64,000 nt of DNA from Pseudomonas wuhanensis (GTDB lineage Bacteria > Pseudomonadota > Gammaproteobacteria > Pseudomonadales > Pseudomonadaceae), in the NCBI RefSeq assembly GCF_030687395.1, contig NZ_CP117430.1:3906001-3970000 (forward strand), written 5' to 3'. Under the pieces are notes generated by a model. That model did not search any database. It was given only the letters and a program-made list of their open reading frames with translations, and had not been told where the DNA came from. Made by a program: the position numbers and the translations under genes. This document shows, in pieces, positions 43,908 through 52,382 of the stretch (position 1 is its first letter; every line of letters starts with the position of its first letter).

Positions 43908-44939
43908 ATGCTGGTCTTACGCCCAGTGGAGTTAACCGACCTGCCCCAGTTGCAGCAACTGGCGCGCGACAGTCTGGTGGGGGTCACGTCCTTGCCGGAC
44001 GACACCGAACGCCTGCGCGAGAAAATTCTCGCCTCCTGCGCTTCGTTCGAGAAAGACGTCCAGGGTCCTGGCCCGGAGAACTATTTCTTCGTGCTGGAAA
44101 ATCTCACGACTCGCCATTTGGTCGGCTGCTCGGAAATCCTCGCCACCGCAGGGTTCAACGAGCCGTTCTACAGTTTGCGCAACCGTCATTTCACCAGCAC
44201 CTCACGGGAGCTGAACATCGAGCACGGGGTGCCGGCGCTGTCGTTGTGCCACGACCTCAGTGGTCATACTTTGCTGCGCGGTTTCCATATCGACGCGGCG
44301 CTGGAACGCACGCGGTTTTCCGAATTGCTGTCCCGGGCGCGGCTGCTGTTCATCGCCGCCTACAAGGCGCGCTTTGCCGAAGCGGTGATCACCGAAATCG
44401 TTGGCTACAGCGACGAACAGGGCCAGTCACCGTTCTGGGATGCGCTGGGCAAGCATTTCTTCGACCTGCCGTACGTCGAGGCCGAGCGGCTTTGTGGTTT
44501 GCAGAGCCGGACATTTCTCGCCGAACTGATGCCGCAATACCCGATCTACGTGCCGATGCTGCCCCCGGCGGCACAGGAATGTATCGGCCGGATTCATCCT
44601 GACGGTCAGGAGGCCTTCGACATTCTTGAACGCGAAGGCTTCGAGACCAACAGCTACATCGACCTGTTCGACGGTGGCCCGACGTTGTACGCACGCACCT
44701 CGAACATTCGCTCCATCGCCCAAAGCCAGACCGGCACGGTGCACCCTGGCTCGGCCATTGATGCCCGCGGTAGTTCCCTGGTGAGCAGCTACCTGGTGAG
44801 CAACGATTCGTTGAAGGACTACCGCGCAATTGTTGCCGAGCTGGACTACCACGCCGGGCAACCCGTGGCCTTGAGCGCCGAGATGTGCGCGGCCCTGAAT
44901 GTGACCGACGCCAGCGCGATCCGGTTGATCGCCCTGTGA
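43908..44939 (+). CDS. arginine N-succinyltransferase subunit, AruF-like paralogue
   Basis: The 343-residue protein follows AruF throughout: RPVELTDLPQLQQLARDS, GVTSLPDDTERL, FFVLENLTTRHLVGCSEI, EIVGYSDEQGQSPFWDALGKHFFDL, FLAELMPQYPIYVPMLP and GFETNSYIDLFDGGPTL. AruF/AruG transfer succinyl from succinyl-CoA to arginine or ornithine in the AST pathway. The other AST genes (aruCDBE) are absent here, so this pair is probably a second, specialised copy. GATACAGGAG is the ribosome-site region. Confidence 0.87.
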   Translation: MLVLRPVELTDLPQLQQLARDSLVGVTSLPDDTERLREKILASCASFEKDVQGPGPENYFFVLENLTTRHLVGCSEILATAGFNEPFYSLRNRHFTSTSRELNIEHGVPALSLCHDLSGHTLLRGFHIDAALERTRFSELLSRARLLFIAAYKARFAEAVITEIVGYSDEQGQSPFWDALGKHFFDLPYVEAERLCGLQSRTFLAELMPQYPIYVPMLPPAAQECIGRIHPDGQEAFDILEREGFETNSYIDLFDGGPTLYARTSNIRSIAQSQTGTVHPGSAIDARGSSLVSSYLVSNDSLKDYRAIVAELDYHAGQPVALSAEMCAALNVTDASAIRLIAL

Positions 44940-45000
44940 GCCGCCACCGGCCCCGTGCCCAACGACAGCGCCCGAACAAGCGCGAAGAAGGAGCTGCATC

Positions 45001-46035
45001 ATGATTGTCCGTCCGGTTCAAGTCACCGACCTGCCCGCCCTGCTGGATCTGGTGCAACGGGCCGCCCCCAGGGTCACCACCCTGCCGGCCAGTGAGGAAC
45101 GCCTGACCCACCGAGTGCGCTGGTCCCAGCGCACCTTTGCCGAACAGGTCGAACGTGCGGATGCCGATTACCTGTTCGTGCTTGAAGACGACGATCAACA
45201 AGTGGTCGGCGTCAGTGCCCTGGCGGGGGCTGTCGGCCTGCGGGAGCCCTGGTACAACTACCGGGTCGGACTGACGGTCAGCTCGTCGCCGGATCTGGGT
45301 ATCCAGCGCCAGATCCCCACGTTGTTTCTGAATAACGAAATGACCGGCCAATCGGAAATCTGTTCGCTGTTTCTGCGACACGATCAACGTCACGGCAATA
45401 ATGGTCGGTTGCTGTCGCTGGGGCGCCTGCTGTTCGTTGCCGAGTTCCCCCACCTGTTTGGCGACAAGCTTATTGCCGAACTGCGCGGCAGTGCCGACGA
45501 ACAAGGCTGCTCTCCGTTTTGGGACAGCCTGGGCCGGCATTTTTTCAAGATGGATTTCAGCCATGCCGATCATTTGTCGGGGCTGGGCAACAAAGCATTC
45601 ATCGCTGAACTGATGCCACGCCAGCCGCTCTACACCTGCCTGCTCACCGAACAGGCCCAGGCGGTGATCGGCAAGCCGCACCCGCACACCGAACCTGCGC
45701 TGAAGATCCTCACTGCCGAGGGGTTTGCTCATAAGGGTTACATCGACATCTTCGACGCAGGCCCGGTGATCGAAGCCCCGGTGTCGAGAATCCGCACGGT
45801 GCGTGACAGCCAACGATTGGAGCTGGCCATCGGCACGCCCGACGACCAGGCGCCGGTATGGCTGATCCACAATCGCCGCCTGGAAAACTGCCGCATCACC
45901 ACCGCCCGGGCGCGGCTGGTCGGTAACAACCTGATCGTCGACCGGCTCACCGCCAAACGCCTGCAACTGCAACCCGGCAACTCGGTCCGCGCCGTGCCGC
46001 TGCGCAACCAACAGCAGCAGGCGGTGGCGGCGTAA
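45001..46035 (+). CDS. arginine N-succinyltransferase subunit, AruG-like paralogue
   Basis: The 344-residue protein matches Aru[95 protein letters not shown] and [14 protein letters not shown]. It should form a heteromer with the AruF-like subunit 61 bp upstream. AAGGAG lies before the ATG. The substrate may be a basic amino acid released by the upstream operon. Confidence 0.87.
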   Translation: MIVRPVQVTDLPALLDLVQRAAPRVTTLPASEERLTHRVRWSQRTFAEQVERADADYLFVLEDDDQQVVGVSALAGAVGLREPWYNYRVGLTVSSSPDLGIQRQIPTLFLNNEMTGQSEICSLFLRHDQRHGNNGRLLSLGRLLFVAEFPHLFGDKLIAELRGSADEQGCSPFWDSLGRHFFKMDFSHADHLSGLGNKAFIAELMPRQPLYTCLLTEQAQAVIGKPHPHTEPALKILTAEGFAHKGYIDIFDAGPVIEAPVSRIRTVRDSQRLELAIGTPDDQAPVWLIHNRRLENCRITTARARLVGNNLIVDRLTAKRLQLQPGNSVRAVPLRNQQQQAVAA

Positions 46036-46193
46036 CGTGTAGCAGGTGCCGCAGGCTGCGATCTTTTGATCTCGCATTCCTTGCACGGAAAATTCGTCAT
46101 CATTCTTTACCCTTCACCGTGATAGCCTTTTGTTCCTTCGGCGTTGACACTTTTGCTCAAGCCCTTCCATTCCTTTGTATTGGTGGAACTCAT

Positions 46194-47063
46194 ATGTCCA
46201 GGCTGTCACATCAAGATTTGCGCCGTAATTTCCGCCAACTGTTCGCTTCCAACGCCTGCTATCACACCGCGTCGGTCTTCGACCCCATGTCGGCACGCAT
46301 CGCCGCTGACCTGGGTTTTGAAGTGGGGATTCTCGGTGGTTCGGTCGCGTCGTTGCAGGTACTGGGCGCCCCCGACTTTGCCTTGATCACCCTGAGCGAG
46401 TTCGCCGAGCAGGCCACCCGCATCGGCCGCGTGGCCCAATTGCCGGTCATCGCCGATGCCGACCACGGCTATGGCAACGCGCTTAACGTCATGCGCACCA
46501 TCGTCGAGCTCGAACGCGCTGGCGTGGCCGCCCTGACCATTGAAGACACCTTGCTGCCCGCGCAATTCGGCCGCAAATCCACTGACCTGATCGGGGTGGC
46601 GGAAGGCGTCGGCAAGATCCGCGCGGCTCTGGAAGCCCGGGTCGACTCGGAAATGGCGATCATTGCGCGGACCAATGCCGGGATCCTGCCGGTTCAGGAA
46701 ATCATCAGCCGCACCCAGCAATACCAACAGGCCGGGGCAGACGGGATTTGCATGGTGGGCGTGCGGGACTTCGACCACCTCGAACAAATCGCCGAGCACC
46801 TGAGCGTGCCGCTGATGCTGGTCACCTACGGCAACCCGCTGCTGCGCGACGACAATCGCCTGGCCGAACTGGGCGTGCGCGTCACCATCGACGGCCATGG
46901 CGCCTACTTCGCGGCGATCAAGGCGACTTACGACAGCCTGCGCGAACAGCGGCAGATCTTCACTCAGGCATCGGACTTGAGCGCCACTGAGCTGACGCAT
47001 ACGTACACGCAGCCTGAGGACTACATTCGTTGGGCGGAAGAGTTCATGAGCGTCAAGGAATGA
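46194..47063 (+). CDS. PEPM/isocitrate-lyase superfamily protein, oxaloacetate-decarboxylase type
   Basis: The 289-residue TIM-barrel protein has [20 protein letters not shown], the metal motif [22 protein letters not shown] and AIIARTNAG. It lacks the isocitrate-lyase KKCGH motif. Length and motifs match the Pseudomonas PA4872 oxaloacetate decarboxylase group. It could remove oxaloacetate to pyruvate. It starts 158 bp after the AruG-like gene behind a small hairpin, so it is probably a separate unit. Confidence 0.83.
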   Translation: MSRLSHQDLRRNFRQLFASNACYHTASVFDPMSARIAADLGFEVGILGGSVASLQVLGAPDFALITLSEFAEQATRIGRVAQLPVIADADHGYGNALNVMRTIVELERAGVAALTIEDTLLPAQFGRKSTDLIGVAEGVGKIRAALEARVDSEMAIIARTNAGILPVQEIISRTQQYQQAGADGICMVGVRDFDHLEQIAEHLSVPLMLVTYGNPLLRDDNRLAELGVRVTIDGHGAYFAAIKATYDSLREQRQIFTQASDLSATELTHTYTQPEDYIRWAEEFMSVKE

Positions 47064-47372
47064 GTCTTCTCTGACTTCGGCGCCTAAAGCGACTTGTGAT
47101 TCAGCCGGTAGACGCAATGTCACCGGCAGGGTTGCAAGGAAATTGGGGCCGAATGGCTGTCATCTGTTTCTGCCAGGGAATACACACCTGAAAACAAACA
47201 CCAATATTTAATAACAACTCCAGAGTTGATATTAAATATCGCCCTCTATAATCTCAAAACCGTTAAATAACAAAAAAACATTTAACCCTGAAAGCAACAA
47301 CTTAATGCAACGCCACTACTTAAATTCCGAGCGATTCATCCTCGCCCAACTCACAATCACAAGGAACTACTT
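47064..47372. other. AT-rich promoter region of the peptide locus
   Basis: No gene. From about 47160 the base composition becomes clearly AT-rich compared with the flanks. It carries TATAAT at 47247-47252, TTGATA 15 bp upstream of it, and repeated ATATTTAATA elements described separately. Confidence 0.5.
47204..47252. promoter_or_regulatory. promoter with repeated ATATTTAATA elements
   Basis: ATATTTAATA occurs at 47204-47213. The same sequence, on the other strand, lies in the palindrome GATATTAAATATC (47228-47240). TTGATA (47226-47231) and TATAAT (47247-47252) could be -35 and -10, though the 15-bp spacing is short. The palindrome overlaps the -35 and spacer, as a repressor or activator site would. 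Confidence 0.45.
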
Positions 47373-47552
47373 ATGAATACCACTACTAGCAACTGGCAAA
47401 ATACCCCGCTATTACGCGCCGAAGCCAAAGTTATCAACACGCCGACAAAATCCAACCATGAGGCCAACTGTCCTGGCTGGGATGGGCTCCGCTTTAACAT
47501 AGGTAACATTCACGAAATCAAGAAATTCTGGAACGTTCCCGCCAAGGATTAA
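47373..47552 (+). CDS. 59-residue peptide, candidate RiPP precursor or signal peptide
   Basis: An open frame starting MNTTTSNWQNTPLLRAEAK and ending with FNIGNIHEIKKFWNVPAKD has AAGGA 7 bp before the ATG. There is no signal peptide; one Cys lies in NCPGWDGL. The C-terminal core (N-x-G-N-x-H-x-I-K-x-x-W) is conserved in a decayed second copy immediately downstream. Two coupled unknown genes follow on the same strand. The leader-plus-conserved-core look, tandem duplication and neighbouring enzyme-like genes fit a ribosomally made, modified peptide; that role is inference. Confidence 0.65.
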   Translation: MNTTTSNWQNTPLLRAEAKVINTPTKSNHEANCPGWDGLRFNIGNIHEIKKFWNVPAKD

Positions 47553-47579
47553 GACCGTAGAGCGATTACCGGGGCTGCA

Positions 47580-47730
47580 ATCCCTTCACGCGAAAAAAAC
47601 ATCATTGCCGCGTCGACCAGAAAACACCACGGCATGAACTGATGGGGAAGTATACCCCTGCCTTAATGTTGGCAACCTTCACGTAATCAAGTGCTACTGG
47701 CAGTTGAGCGCGATGCTCGAACCTGCCTGA
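47580..47730 (+). pseudogene. decayed tandem copy of the 59-residue peptide gene
   Basis: Codons from 47592 read EKNIIAASTRKHHGMN, then TGA (47640-47642), then WG. This aligns with EAKVINTPTKSNHEAN-C-(PG)-W of the intact peptide; the stop falls at the conserved Cys. After a frame change the stretch 47662-47712 reads LNVGNLHVIKCYWQLSA against FNIGNIHEIKKFWNVPA (8 of 17 identical, most others conservative). It is a degenerate duplicate. Confidence 0.65.
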
Positions 47731-47755
47731 TAGCAATGTCCCCCATCTGTTAGAT

Positions 47756-47792
47756 AGACGTCAGCGGCCATAGCACTCAGCCTCTGACGTCT
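47756..47792. repeat. 9-bp inverted repeat between the peptide copies and the next gene
   Basis: AGACGTCAG (47756-47764) and CTGACGTCT (47784-47792) form perfect arms around a 19-nt loop. It could attenuate read-through from the peptide gene into the two downstream genes, keeping the peptide mRNA in excess. Confidence 0.55.
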
Positions 47793-47901
47793 GCTTACAA
47801 CTAACGGGCTTGATACATAAAAGGCACCCACCTCAATAACAACAACTGAACGATTCTATCCTCTCATCATTAAAAACCATAAAAACAAAGGCAAATTTTT
47901 C

Positions 47902-48681
47902 GTGATAAAAACCTTGCTCAACACTCACTTGACGCCTTCACAACTTATTGCCAGCATCAACACACTGAATATGACTGCCGAAGTAAAAAAACTGGCAGAC
48001 CAATTACCTAAAAAAACAGCACGCACTTTTGATTCGGCTCACTGTGCGGAAATACTGAGACTGACAAACACCCACACTGGAACGTTGACTTTACATTGCA
48101 ACAAAAGTGGCAATATCAGTCTCAAGGCACCTGATAACGCACCGGCGTCTGAACAACTCTATTCCGTACCCGGCAACAGTGTTTTATTTTCGATCAACGC
48201 GGAACCGTTTTTCCTTCAACTTTACAAGCTCGAAGATGAACATCTGACTCGCGCAGAGCTGGTCATCGTAGATGCCGGTAACCCGTTGTTCATCGACGGC
48301 ACGCAGACCCTGTTCGACAGTAATGCGCACGGCACTGGACACTCCGCATTTATCGGCAGTCTTAATTTTCCTGACAAGAGCGCCGACATTTACGTCTTTG
48401 ATCGCGTGTCATTGCAAAAAACTGCCTGGTTCCCTCATGACGACAGCGCCGCCCGCTATCTGGTCAGCCTGGAATTGCTGGAGGCAGCCCAGGATCCCGG
48501 AGCCGGCAAAGTGGCTGAAGAACTGATTTATCACTATCACCCCGCCGTCGCATGGAAGGCGTTCCAGATGATTCATCTGGTAAATCCCGCCGCAGCGCTG
48601 GGTTATGCGCCTCTTTTAAGAAACCTGCAAAACACTCGACTCAATGATTTACTGGATCAGCACGCGGGTGAGATCGCATGA
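47902..48681 (+). CDS. unknown protein of the peptide locus (259 residues)
   Basis: I do not recognise a family. The N-terminal two thirds look beta-rich and polar (TGTLTLHCNKSGNISLKAP, SVLFSINAEPFFLQLYKL). The last 80 residues are helical and hydrophobic (ARYLVSLELLEAAQD, VAWKAFQMIHLVNPAAALG), like a HEAT-type tail. No signal peptide. GTG start with AAAGG 10 bp upstream. Its stop overlaps the next start (ATGA). Codon use is visibly AT-richer than in flanking genes, suggesting transfer. It could be a maturation enzyme or docking protein for the upstream peptide. Confidence 0.7.
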   Translation: MIKTLLNTHLTPSQLIASINTLNMTAEVKKLADQLPKKTARTFDSAHCAEILRLTNTHTGTLTLHCNKSGNISLKAPDNAPASEQLYSVPGNSVLFSINAEPFFLQLYKLEDEHLTRAELVIVDAGNPLFIDGTQTLFDSNAHGTGHSAFIGSLNFPDKSADIYVFDRVSLQKTAWFPHDDSAARYLVSLELLEAAQDPGAGKVAEELIYHYHPAVAWKAFQMIHLVNPAAALGYAPLLRNLQNTRLNDLLDQHAGEIA

Positions 48682-49316
48682 AATTGGCCACCTTTGTTGA
48701 ACGCATGGACACGTACGACCTCCATCAAGACAAGTCACACATCATCGCTGACCTGCGCGAACTCGCCACCAACAGAACATTGCTGAGCGAACACCTTTAC
48801 AACACCCTTCAACGTGACGGGTACAGCACCAAAAACAGTTTGTATAACGCCTATGCCTTTGTGCTGCATTACTCGGATGCCTATACCGTCCGTCTCGGTT
48901 TCTGGGCTCCAGTGTCTAGCCGGGACGAAAGCGAAACGTTTATCTACAACTTGAACCACACCCACGATTTCGAGATTTACGCGGTGGGTTACAGCGGCGA
49001 TGGCTACACCACCATCAAGCGCAAAATCCTCGATCAGACGCAATTACGCGCCGGCATTCGCCCTCCCCTGGGCGACGAAACAACACTCAAACTCGCCCAA
49101 GGCGAAGTGATGCACATGCAACCTTATTACGAAGTGCATCGACAGCTGCCGCCCCGGGACATGTCCTCTTCACTAAGCCTGATCATTCATGCGCCGCCAA
49201 CGACCAGTGCTCAGGCCTGGTGTTTTGACGAGGACTACTTGCCCACGTATCCCGGCATCGCAACGCAGGAGACAGCGTTCTACGAACACGCGTTGTCATT
49301 GCTGGGGGCGGAGTAG
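48678..49316 (+). CDS. cupin-like protein of the peptide locus (212 residues)
   Basis: The helical N-terminus (1-55) is followed by a beta-rich domain with NLNHTHDFEIYAVGYSGDGY (His94, His96, Glu99). A later segment, GEVMHMQPYYEVHRQLPP, contains His154. An HxH..E pattern with a downstream His is what a metal-binding cupin/double-stranded beta-helix shows, so an iron-dependent oxygenase or isomerase acting on the peptide is possible. No family is recognised with confidence. Translationally coupled to the preceding gene. Confidence 0.68.
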   Translation: MKLATFVERMDTYDLHQDKSHIIADLRELATNRTLLSEHLYNTLQRDGYSTKNSLYNAYAFVLHYSDAYTVRLGFWAPVSSRDESETFIYNLNHTHDFEIYAVGYSGDGYTTIKRKILDQTQLRAGIRPPLGDETTLKLAQGEVMHMQPYYEVHRQLPPRDMSSSLSLIIHAPPTTSAQAWCFDEDYLPTYPGIATQETAFYEHALSLLGAE

Positions 49317-49324
49317 CCTGAACA

Positions 49325-49380
49325 GGAGGTAGGCACGGTGACGTCCCGATATGAAGAATATTCGTCACCCTGCCTGCTCC
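49325..49380. terminator. long imperfect hairpin between convergent genes
   Basis: GGAGGTAGGCACGGTGACG (49325-49343) pairs imperfectly with CGTCACCCTGCCTGCTCC (49363-49380) around a 19-nt AT-rich loop. It marks the right border of the peptide locus and probably stops both convergent transcripts. Confidence 0.6.
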
Positions 49381-49384
49381 CGAA

Positions 49385-50629
49385 TCAACGGGCTTTAGTC
49401 AACTCCATAATCATCCGCGACAACAGATAAATCCTCGGCGCCACGCTCTCGACCTCGGCATATTCCTCGGGCGTATGGATATTCCCGCCGACAATCCCGA
49501 ACCCGTCCAGCGTCGGTGTGCCCACCCCGGCCGAGAGGCTGGCATCCGCGGCCCCACCGCTGCCTTCTTCGGTCAACTTGCGGCCAATTTCGCCGTAAAT
49601 CCCTTGAGCCATGGCCATCAAGCGATCCGACTCCGCCGTTTGCGGCATCGGCGGCAAGCCGCGTTTAAGGGTGGTGGTGACTTCAGTCTCGGGAATCAGT
49701 TTGTCCTTGGAAACCCGCACCAGGTCCTTTTCGATCCGGTCGAACTCTTCCGGCACCGCTGCCCGCACGTCAGCCTTGGCGGTGGCCTGATCCGGAATCA
49801 CGTTGGTGCGATCGCCAGCATTGAGCACGGTGAAGTTGATGGTGGTTTTCTTCTGCGCATCCCCCAGTTTGCCGAGTTGCAGAATCTGGTGCGCGGCTTC
49901 CATGGCGGCGTTACGCCCCAGTTCCGGCGCGACGCCGGCGTGGGATGCCTTGCCTTTGACTTCGACCACGGCGGTGGCACTGCCTTTGCGCCACACCACC
50001 AAACCATCCGCCGGGCGGCCCGGTTCGAGGTTGAGCGTCACGTCGTGGGCCTTGGCGGTTTTCTTGATCAGGTCAGTGGCGACATCCGAGCCGGTTTCTT
50101 CGCTGGCATCAAGCAGGAAGGTGATTTGCGCGTAATCCTTGAAATCGAGGTTTTTCAGGACTTTCAGCGCATAGATCCCGGCGACGATGCCGCCCTTGTC
50201 GTCCATCACACCCGGCCCATACGCGCGGCCTTCCTTGATCTGGAACGGGCGCGCCGCGGCCGAACCTTCCTTGAACACGGTGTCCATGTGCGCCATCAGC
50301 AGGATTTTCGCCTTGCCGGTGCCTTTGAGCGTGGCCAGTACATGGTTGCTCTTGTCCGGGGTGTTGGGCACGAGTTCGATGGTGGCACCGAGCTTCTTCA
50401 ACTCTTCGATGGCGATGTCACTCACCTGGGTCAAGCCCGGTTCATAGCCGGAGCCGGAGTCGATGTTCACCAGCCGCTCCAGCAGTTTCAGGGCTTCACC
50501 CTTGTACTGTTCGGCATCGGCGAGGACTTGTTTGTGCGGTTCGGCCAAGACTAGCGGGGAGAAAGCACCGAGGGCGAGGGTCAGGCCGAGGCTGGTGGCC
50601 AGGAGGGAGCGCGGGAGCTTGAACGTCAT
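49385..50629 (-). CDS. carboxypeptidase-G2-like M20 peptidase (glutamate carboxypeptidase)
   Basis: The 414-residue protein has a signal peptide (cleaved after VLA near 29) and the M20 zinc motifs LLMAHMDTVF, GPGVMDDKGG and LDASEETGSD. GKASHAGVAPELGRNA of the dimerisation domain matches Pseudomonas carboxypeptidase G2, also about 415 residues. It releases C-terminal glutamate from folate-type or peptide substrates in the periplasm. ATG 50629 is used; the longer frame runs into a REP. Confidence 0.88.
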   Translation of the reverse strand: MTFKLPRSLLATSLGLTLALGAFSPLVLAEPHKQVLADAEQYKGEALKLLERLVNIDSGSGYEPGLTQVSDIAIEELKKLGATIELVPNTPDKSNHVLATLKGTGKAKILLMAHMDTVFKEGSAAARPFQIKEGRAYGPGVMDDKGGIVAGIYALKVLKNLDFKDYAQITFLLDASEETGSDVATDLIKKTAKAHDVTLNLEPGRPADGLVVWRKGSATAVVEVKGKASHAGVAPELGRNAAMEAAHQILQLGKLGDAQKKTTINFTVLNAGDRTNVIPDQATAKADVRAAVPEEFDRIEKDLVRVSKDKLIPETEVTTTLKRGLPPMPQTAESDRLMAMAQGIYGEIGRKLTEEGSGGAADASLSAGVGTPTLDGFGIVGGNIHTPEEYAEVESVAPRIYLLSRMIMELTKAR

Positions 50630-50735
50630 GAATCGATCCTTGTTTCGTGTCGGGGGTCGAAAATACCCTACCTGACTACGACGCAAGGCTCTACACCGGA
50701 TGCGACGTACACAAACCTCAATGACCACACATCTC

Positions 50736-50826
50736 CTGTGGGAGCGGGCTTGCCCGCGATAGCGGTCTGACAATCACAGAGATGTTGAATGTGCCGCCGT
50801 CATCGCGGGCAAGCCCGCTCCCACAG
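50736..50826. repeat. REP pair (REPIN)
   Basis: CTGTGGGAGCGGGCTTGCCC and its perfect complement ending in CCCGCTCCCACAG, about 50 bp apart, between the peptidase and diguanylate cyclase genes. Confidence 0.92.
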
Positions 50827-50845
50827 GGAATGTGTAGTTACTGGG

Positions 50846-51919
50846 TTACACCGAATCGAGCAATGCCTTATGCGGTTTACCATCGCTGTGGCAGATGACG
50901 CGGTTGCGGCCGGTGGTCTTGGCTTCGTAGAGCGCCTGGTCGGCGTCGTTGAGCCACAGGGTCGCGTCGTCGTGGGCCGGGTTGAAGGCCGCCAGGCCAA
51001 TGCTCAAACTGACTTTCAGCGCAGGGTTCTGCTCGTAACCCAACGTGGCGAAACGATCACGCAGCGCGTCCATCGCCACGGCGGCGCGGTCCAGCGGCAG
51101 ATCCGGCAGCAGCACACAAAATTCGTCGCCGCCATAGCGCCCGGCGACATCCGCTGCGCGCAGGTTCTGCTTGAGCATTTTGCTCAGTTGACGCAGGACG
51201 ATGTCCCCGGCGACATGGCCGTAGGTGTCGTTGATGATTTTGAAATGGTCGATGTCGATCAAAGCGATCGCCCCGCCCTGCTGCTGGCGTTGGCAACGCT
51301 GAAACTCGATTTCCAGCTGATCTTTCCAGGCGCCGTGATTCAGCAGGCCAGTCAGGCTGTCGGTGCGGCTCAGGGCCAACAGTTCGCGCTTATGGCGGCC
51401 AAGAGTATGGGCCTGATGGAAGCAGATCCAGCCCAGGGACATCGGATAAATCGACAGCAAAGGCAAGCAGGCGTACAGCTGAAACGGACTGGTTTGCGGG
51501 ACAAAAGCCGGCATGAACACCAGCAGCCCGACGCCGATCCCGAGTATCTGCGCGACGGCGCCCACCAACAGAAAACGCAAACCGCCGATGGCCACGTTGT
51601 GCATCGCCATCATCGACAGCGTTGCCGCGCTGGGCAGCGGATTGAATTGCATGGCGGCCACCCAGAAACCGCCGAGAAACGCGTCCACCAGGATGTTGCG
51701 GTGTTCGGCACGAAAAGGAATTTCCGCCCGGCGCGCCCATTGATAGGCCACATGCGGCCAGAGCAGCCCGTTGAACAGCATCACCCCCCAGACCCAAGGC
51801 GCCGGGTTGAGTGGGGACATCCCTGCACCGACGCACAATAATCCAAGGGCCAGCCCCAGGATTCGCGACCCATAAAGCCTCCTGGCCAGTGAAAGTCCCT
51901 TTCCTCCCTTTTTTTCCAT
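50846..51919 (-). CDS. diguanylate cyclase with membrane sensor (MASE2-like)
   Basis: The 357-residue protein has about five N-terminal hydrophobic segments resembling the MASE2 domain of AdrA. A GGDEF domain follows with IDIDHFKIINDTYGH and the intact catalytic GGDEF. RAAD five residues before it is the RxxD inhibitory site, so the enzyme should make c-di-GMP with product feedback. ATG 51919 (MEKKGGKGLS) is preferred to an upstream start. No phosphodiesterase is adjacent. Confidence 0.9.
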   Translation of the reverse strand: MEKKGGKGLSLARRLYGSRILGLALGLLCVGAGMSPLNPAPWVWGVMLFNGLLWPHVAYQWARRAEIPFRAEHRNILVDAFLGGFWVAAMQFNPLPSAATLSMMAMHNVAIGGLRFLLVGAVAQILGIGVGLLVFMPAFVPQTSPFQLYACLPLLSIYPMSLGWICFHQAHTLGRHKRELLALSRTDSLTGLLNHGAWKDQLEIEFQRCQRQQQGGAIALIDIDHFKIINDTYGHVAGDIVLRQLSKMLKQNLRAADVAGRYGGDEFCVLLPDLPLDRAAVAMDALRDRFATLGYEQNPALKVSLSIGLAAFNPAHDDATLWLNDADQALYEAKTTGRNRVICHSDGKPHKALLDSV

Positions 51920-52382
51920 AGAGGCCTCTGTACCACTGAACGGAGCCTGACAACACACGGGATTGAAAGTTTGTTTGAAGTCTATCAGGGCAACGGCAAA
52001 TAGCCATCACCGGTTGGCGGTCTGAATAGCATGGCCTCGCCATGAGCTGAATGCCCACTGTTTGGTCTATACATGAAGGGAGGGATCGATAAACAACGAT
52101 GAAGAGGAGGTCCGTAGTCCCTGGCGAATGTCGCGTTCGGCAGTAGCAGCTGCCGAGCCTGCGAGGCTGCGTTCGGCTGCGAAGCAGTCGTGAATCCGGC
52201 TGATGCGATTTGCCTATTGCACCGCGAGTTCTGGTTTGACGACTGCTTCGCAGCCGAACGCAGGCTTCGCCAGCTGCTACAAAGAGAGTGTCGCGGCGCA
52301 AAGAGGCAGTTATCACCCATTGACTCGGGCGCTCGAACCCGCTGACCACACTCTGTCCTGATCACTGCAAAGGAATAGCCTG
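51920..52382. other. intergenic region with a GTAGCAGC-type repeat
   Basis: Apart from the repeat at 52143-52281 I see no gene. It contains the promoters of the cyclase (minus) and hydrolase (plus) genes. Confidence 0.4.
52143..52281. repeat. REP-like pair of the GTAGCAGCTGCCGAG type
   Basis: AGTAGCAGCTGCCGAGCCTG at the left and GGCTTCGCCAGCTGCTACA at the right, with inner arms CGTTCGGCTGCGAAGCAGTC and their complement. A third repeat family of the window. Confidence 0.8.

Noticed and set aside
44389-46086. 565-residue antisense frame across the AruF/AruG-like genes
   Set aside because: Plus-strand proteins match AruF and AruG end to end; the antisense frame has no recognisable motif.
46036-46090. 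GTAGCAGGTGCCGCAGGCTG sequence after the AruG-like gene
   Set aside because: Only half of a GTAGCAG-type unit; too degraded to list as a repeat with confidence.
46140-46170. promoter (sigma-70 TTGACA or sigma-54) before the PEPM gene
   Set aside because: TTGACA at 46144 has no -10 at suitable spacing, and the TTTTGC spacing does not fit sigma-54.
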